In this document: piece by piece, positions 62,501 through 64,000 of the stretch
Numbering within the stretch: position 1 is the first letter of the stretch
Layout: each line of letters begins with the position of its first letter
Origin: an uncultured Alistipes sp.
GTDB lineage: Bacteria; Bacteroidota; Bacteroidia; Bacteroidales; Rikenellaceae
Reading direction: 5' to 3'
NCBI GenBank assembly: GCA_900542505.1
Contig: UQNV01000004.1
Coordinates: forward strand, 17,516-81,515
Length of the DNA: 64,000 nt
Notes under the pieces: model-generated
The model's input: the letters and a program-made list of their open reading frames with translations, nothing else
Database searches by the model: none
What the model was told of the DNA's origin: nothing
Position numbers and translations under genes: made by a program

Positions 62501-63511
62501 TCAGTATACTTCGAAGACTGCTCTGCCGTTGGTCTCCAGATTTCCGTCCTCGAGTCCGATTTGGTTGAAATCGATTTTCGACGAGATGGAGAAGTACTTC
62601 AGGATGACATCCAGACTCTGGTTGGAGAAGGTTCCGGTGAAGGTATTCTCGAGCAGTTTCGGGTTCTTGATGATGAAGGTGACGTTGTATTTGTTGCCAA
62701 TCATGCGCAGCGCATTCTTGAGCGGCGTGTTGTCGAGAACGATTTTGCCGTCCTTCCACGAGATGCTGCTGGCGACGTCGGCCCGGTCGAGGTAGATGGC
62801 GCCGGTCCGCGAGTTGTAGATAACATACTGGTCGGGCTTCAGGCGTACGAGCTGGCGCGTGTGGCGCGAGTCGTCGTACTTCATGCCGATGCTGCCCTTG
62901 ACCAGCGTGGCGCAGATGTACTCCTCGTCGTAGGCCTCGATGTTGAATTCCGTACCGTAGACCTCGACTTCGGTCGACCTGGCCTCGACGACGAACTTGT
63001 GCTTGGGGTCTTTCGTCACCTCGAAATATCCTTCGCCGCAGAGCTGCACGCGGCGCTCCTTGCCGCTGAAGCGGGCGGGGTAGACCAGTTTCGAGTTGGA
63101 GTTGAGCCATACGCGCGTATCGTCGGGAAGGGTCACGGCGCTTACCATGCCGGTCGTCGAGCGGATTTCGACCATGCTGTTGCTCTTCTCGATGTTCTGC
63201 GATACGAGGTAGAAGGTAAGGGCGACGAAGGGGAGCAGCAGAACCGCGGCCACGCGTTCGAGGCGGCGCATCGTACGGCGCCACTGCTCGGCGCGGATGC
63301 GGCGGCGCACCTTGCGCAGGGCCTCGGCGGCATCCACCTCCCGGTGCATGCGTTCGGCCTCCGAGGCGAGTACCATATAATATATATGTTCGGCCGTTTT
63401 CCGGTTTTCTTCGTTCTCGGCCATCCACGACGAAATCTTTTCGGCGTCGGAGTGCGAGAGCTCTTCGTTGAAATAACGGACGAGCAGGGATTCGATTTCG
63501 GATACTTCCAT
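62501..63511 (-). CDS. FecR family anti-sigma factor
   Basis: A 336-residue membrane-spanning regulator. The N-terminal cytoplasmic part holds HSDAEKISSWM. A transmembrane helix spans about residues 87-104 (VAAVLLLPFVALTFYLV). The FecR domain follows (VSAVTLPDDTRVWLNSNSKL, VQLCGEGYFEV) and a DUF4974 domain ends it. It should pass a signal from the STN domain of SusC (next gene, 225 bases away) to an ECF sigma factor. No sigma factor gene lies between its start and the window edge. Start ATG at 63511. Confidence 0.93.
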   Translation of the reverse strand: MEVSEIESLLVRYFNEELSHSDAEKISSWMAENEENRKTAEHIYYMVLASEAERMHREVDAAEALRKVRRRIRAEQWRRTMRRLERVAAVLLLPFVALTFYLVSQNIEKSNSMVEIRSTTGMVSAVTLPDDTRVWLNSNSKLVYPARFSGKERRVQLCGEGYFEVTKDPKHKFVVEARSTEVEVYGTEFNIEAYDEEYICATLVKGSIGMKYDDSRHTRQLVRLKPDQYVIYNSRTGAIYLDRADVASSISWKDGKIVLDNTPLKNALRMIGNKYNVTFIIKNPKLLENTFTGTFSNQSLDVILKYFSISSKIDFNQIGLEDGNLETNGRAVFEVY

Positions 63512-63929
63512 GAGTTTGGGTTTTGTTATAATGACTATTCAGCGGCGCAAGTTCCTAAACGAAACAGCAATTTTTTTCAGTTGTTTTGCAAATTTTTTTT
63601 ATTTCGGCTCCTCGCTCCTCCCGTTTCGGGGATTTTTTCGGTTCCGGAGGGCTCTGCCCGGGGTGGTCTGCCCTTGGGTGGGTGGCTGGCCGGCGGGACG
63701 ATGCGCCGGTATCGGGACGCAGACTTCCGTCCGCAATCGGACGGCTTTCGTGGTGAAGGGTGTTCTGTCGTGTGCATTGCCCGACCGTTTTATATCAAAA
63801 CAGCCGTTTTTGTTCCGTTTTTCTGCTTTCTCGGCGCAGATTTGGCTCTGTTTTGGAGGTATCAGAGTACAATTTGGGCTTTTTTAGCCGAAAGCTTCGG
63901 ACATTGTCTTGGAGTTCCGATTTATTTAT
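63512..63929. other. Gene-free spacer upstream of fecR
   Basis: No ECF sigma factor gene and no other plausible gene is found here. The region is AT-rich near 63540-63620 and 63780-63930, and it may hold the fecR promoter, which I cannot locate. Confidence 0.55.
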
Positions 63930-63986
63930 TAATTTTGAATCATGCTCATTACTGTCCCGTAAAAGTTGATAAATAGTTCTTTGAAA
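63930..63986 (+). promoter_or_regulatory. Promoter and boxA-like motif of a probable rRNA operon leader
   Basis: TAATTTTG (63930-63937) is a -7 element, with an ATTG about 23 bases upstream as a possible -33. GTTCTTTGAAA (63976-63986) matches the boxA antitermination motif found in rRNA leaders, for example in Bacillus. The sequence runs off the window after GAAATATAG, so the rRNA itself is not seen. Confidence 0.55.
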
Positions 63987-64000
63987 TTATTGAAATATAG

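Overview
The window looks like chromosomal DNA of a gut Bacteroidota, most likely Rikenellaceae/Alistipes. The reasons are SusC/SusD outer-membrane pairs, DUF1735 and FecR proteins, promoters of the Bacteroidota type (TTTG about 19-22 nt upstream of TAnnTTTG, seen before acpP, rpsP, waaA, a tRNA gene and a porin), weak ribosome-binding sites, an extended S16 protein and a high-GC genome with long antisense open frames. The genus is an inference from gene content and base composition; no rRNA gene lies inside the window.

Two accessory blocks flank a housekeeping core. The left block (2-14903, + strand) holds locus A (end of a SusD, a GH18 endoglycosidase lipoprotein, a DUF1735-LamG lipoprotein, a frameshifted F5/8-type-C lipoprotein), an insertion sequence with a frameshifted transposase (4749-6460), and locus B (complete SusC, SusD, GH18, DUF1735-LamG, F5/8C). 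The right block (51787-63511, - strand) holds locus C: FecR anti-sigma factor, STN-containing SusC, SusD, GH18, a long protein with three (DUF1735-F5/8C) modules, DUF1735-LamG and a DUF1573 protein. The three loci are paralogous versions of one five-part machine: an outer-membrane transporter (SusC/SusD), a surface GH18 enzyme with an intact DGxDxDxE motif, and two surface lipoproteins with carbohydrate-binding-like folds. The likely target is a GlcNAc-containing glycan, such as the chitobiose core of host N-glycans, but this is inferred from the GH18 family.

The core (15074-51116) runs as follows: GNAT, Hsp20, lutABC-like lactate oxidation genes, cutC plus a transglutaminase lipoprotein, an EFR1 flavodoxin-ferredoxin protein, a nitroreductase-like lipoprotein, NUDIX, cyuA, waaA, yraN, pepE, acpP-fabF-rnc-radC, glyS, a 44-residue membrane peptide, ruvX-def-lipoproteins, a small porin, ppdK, an eight-gene minus-strand operon containing mnmA, sufE and a DUF59 gene, rimM, rpsP, tRNA-Arg(TCT) and a GH3 glycosidase. 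Strong hairpin terminators separate most transcription units. The right edge (63930-64000) carries a promoter and a boxA-like motif typical of an rRNA leader, so an rRNA operon probably starts just beyond the window.

Notable points are the three GH18 loci, the triplicated module protein, five single-base frameshifts confined to the glycan loci and the IS, a FecR gene with no visible sigma partner, a nine-G tract just before the locus C susC start, an 86-bp tandem repeat, and two proteins that keep an enzyme fold but seem to have lost catalytic residues.
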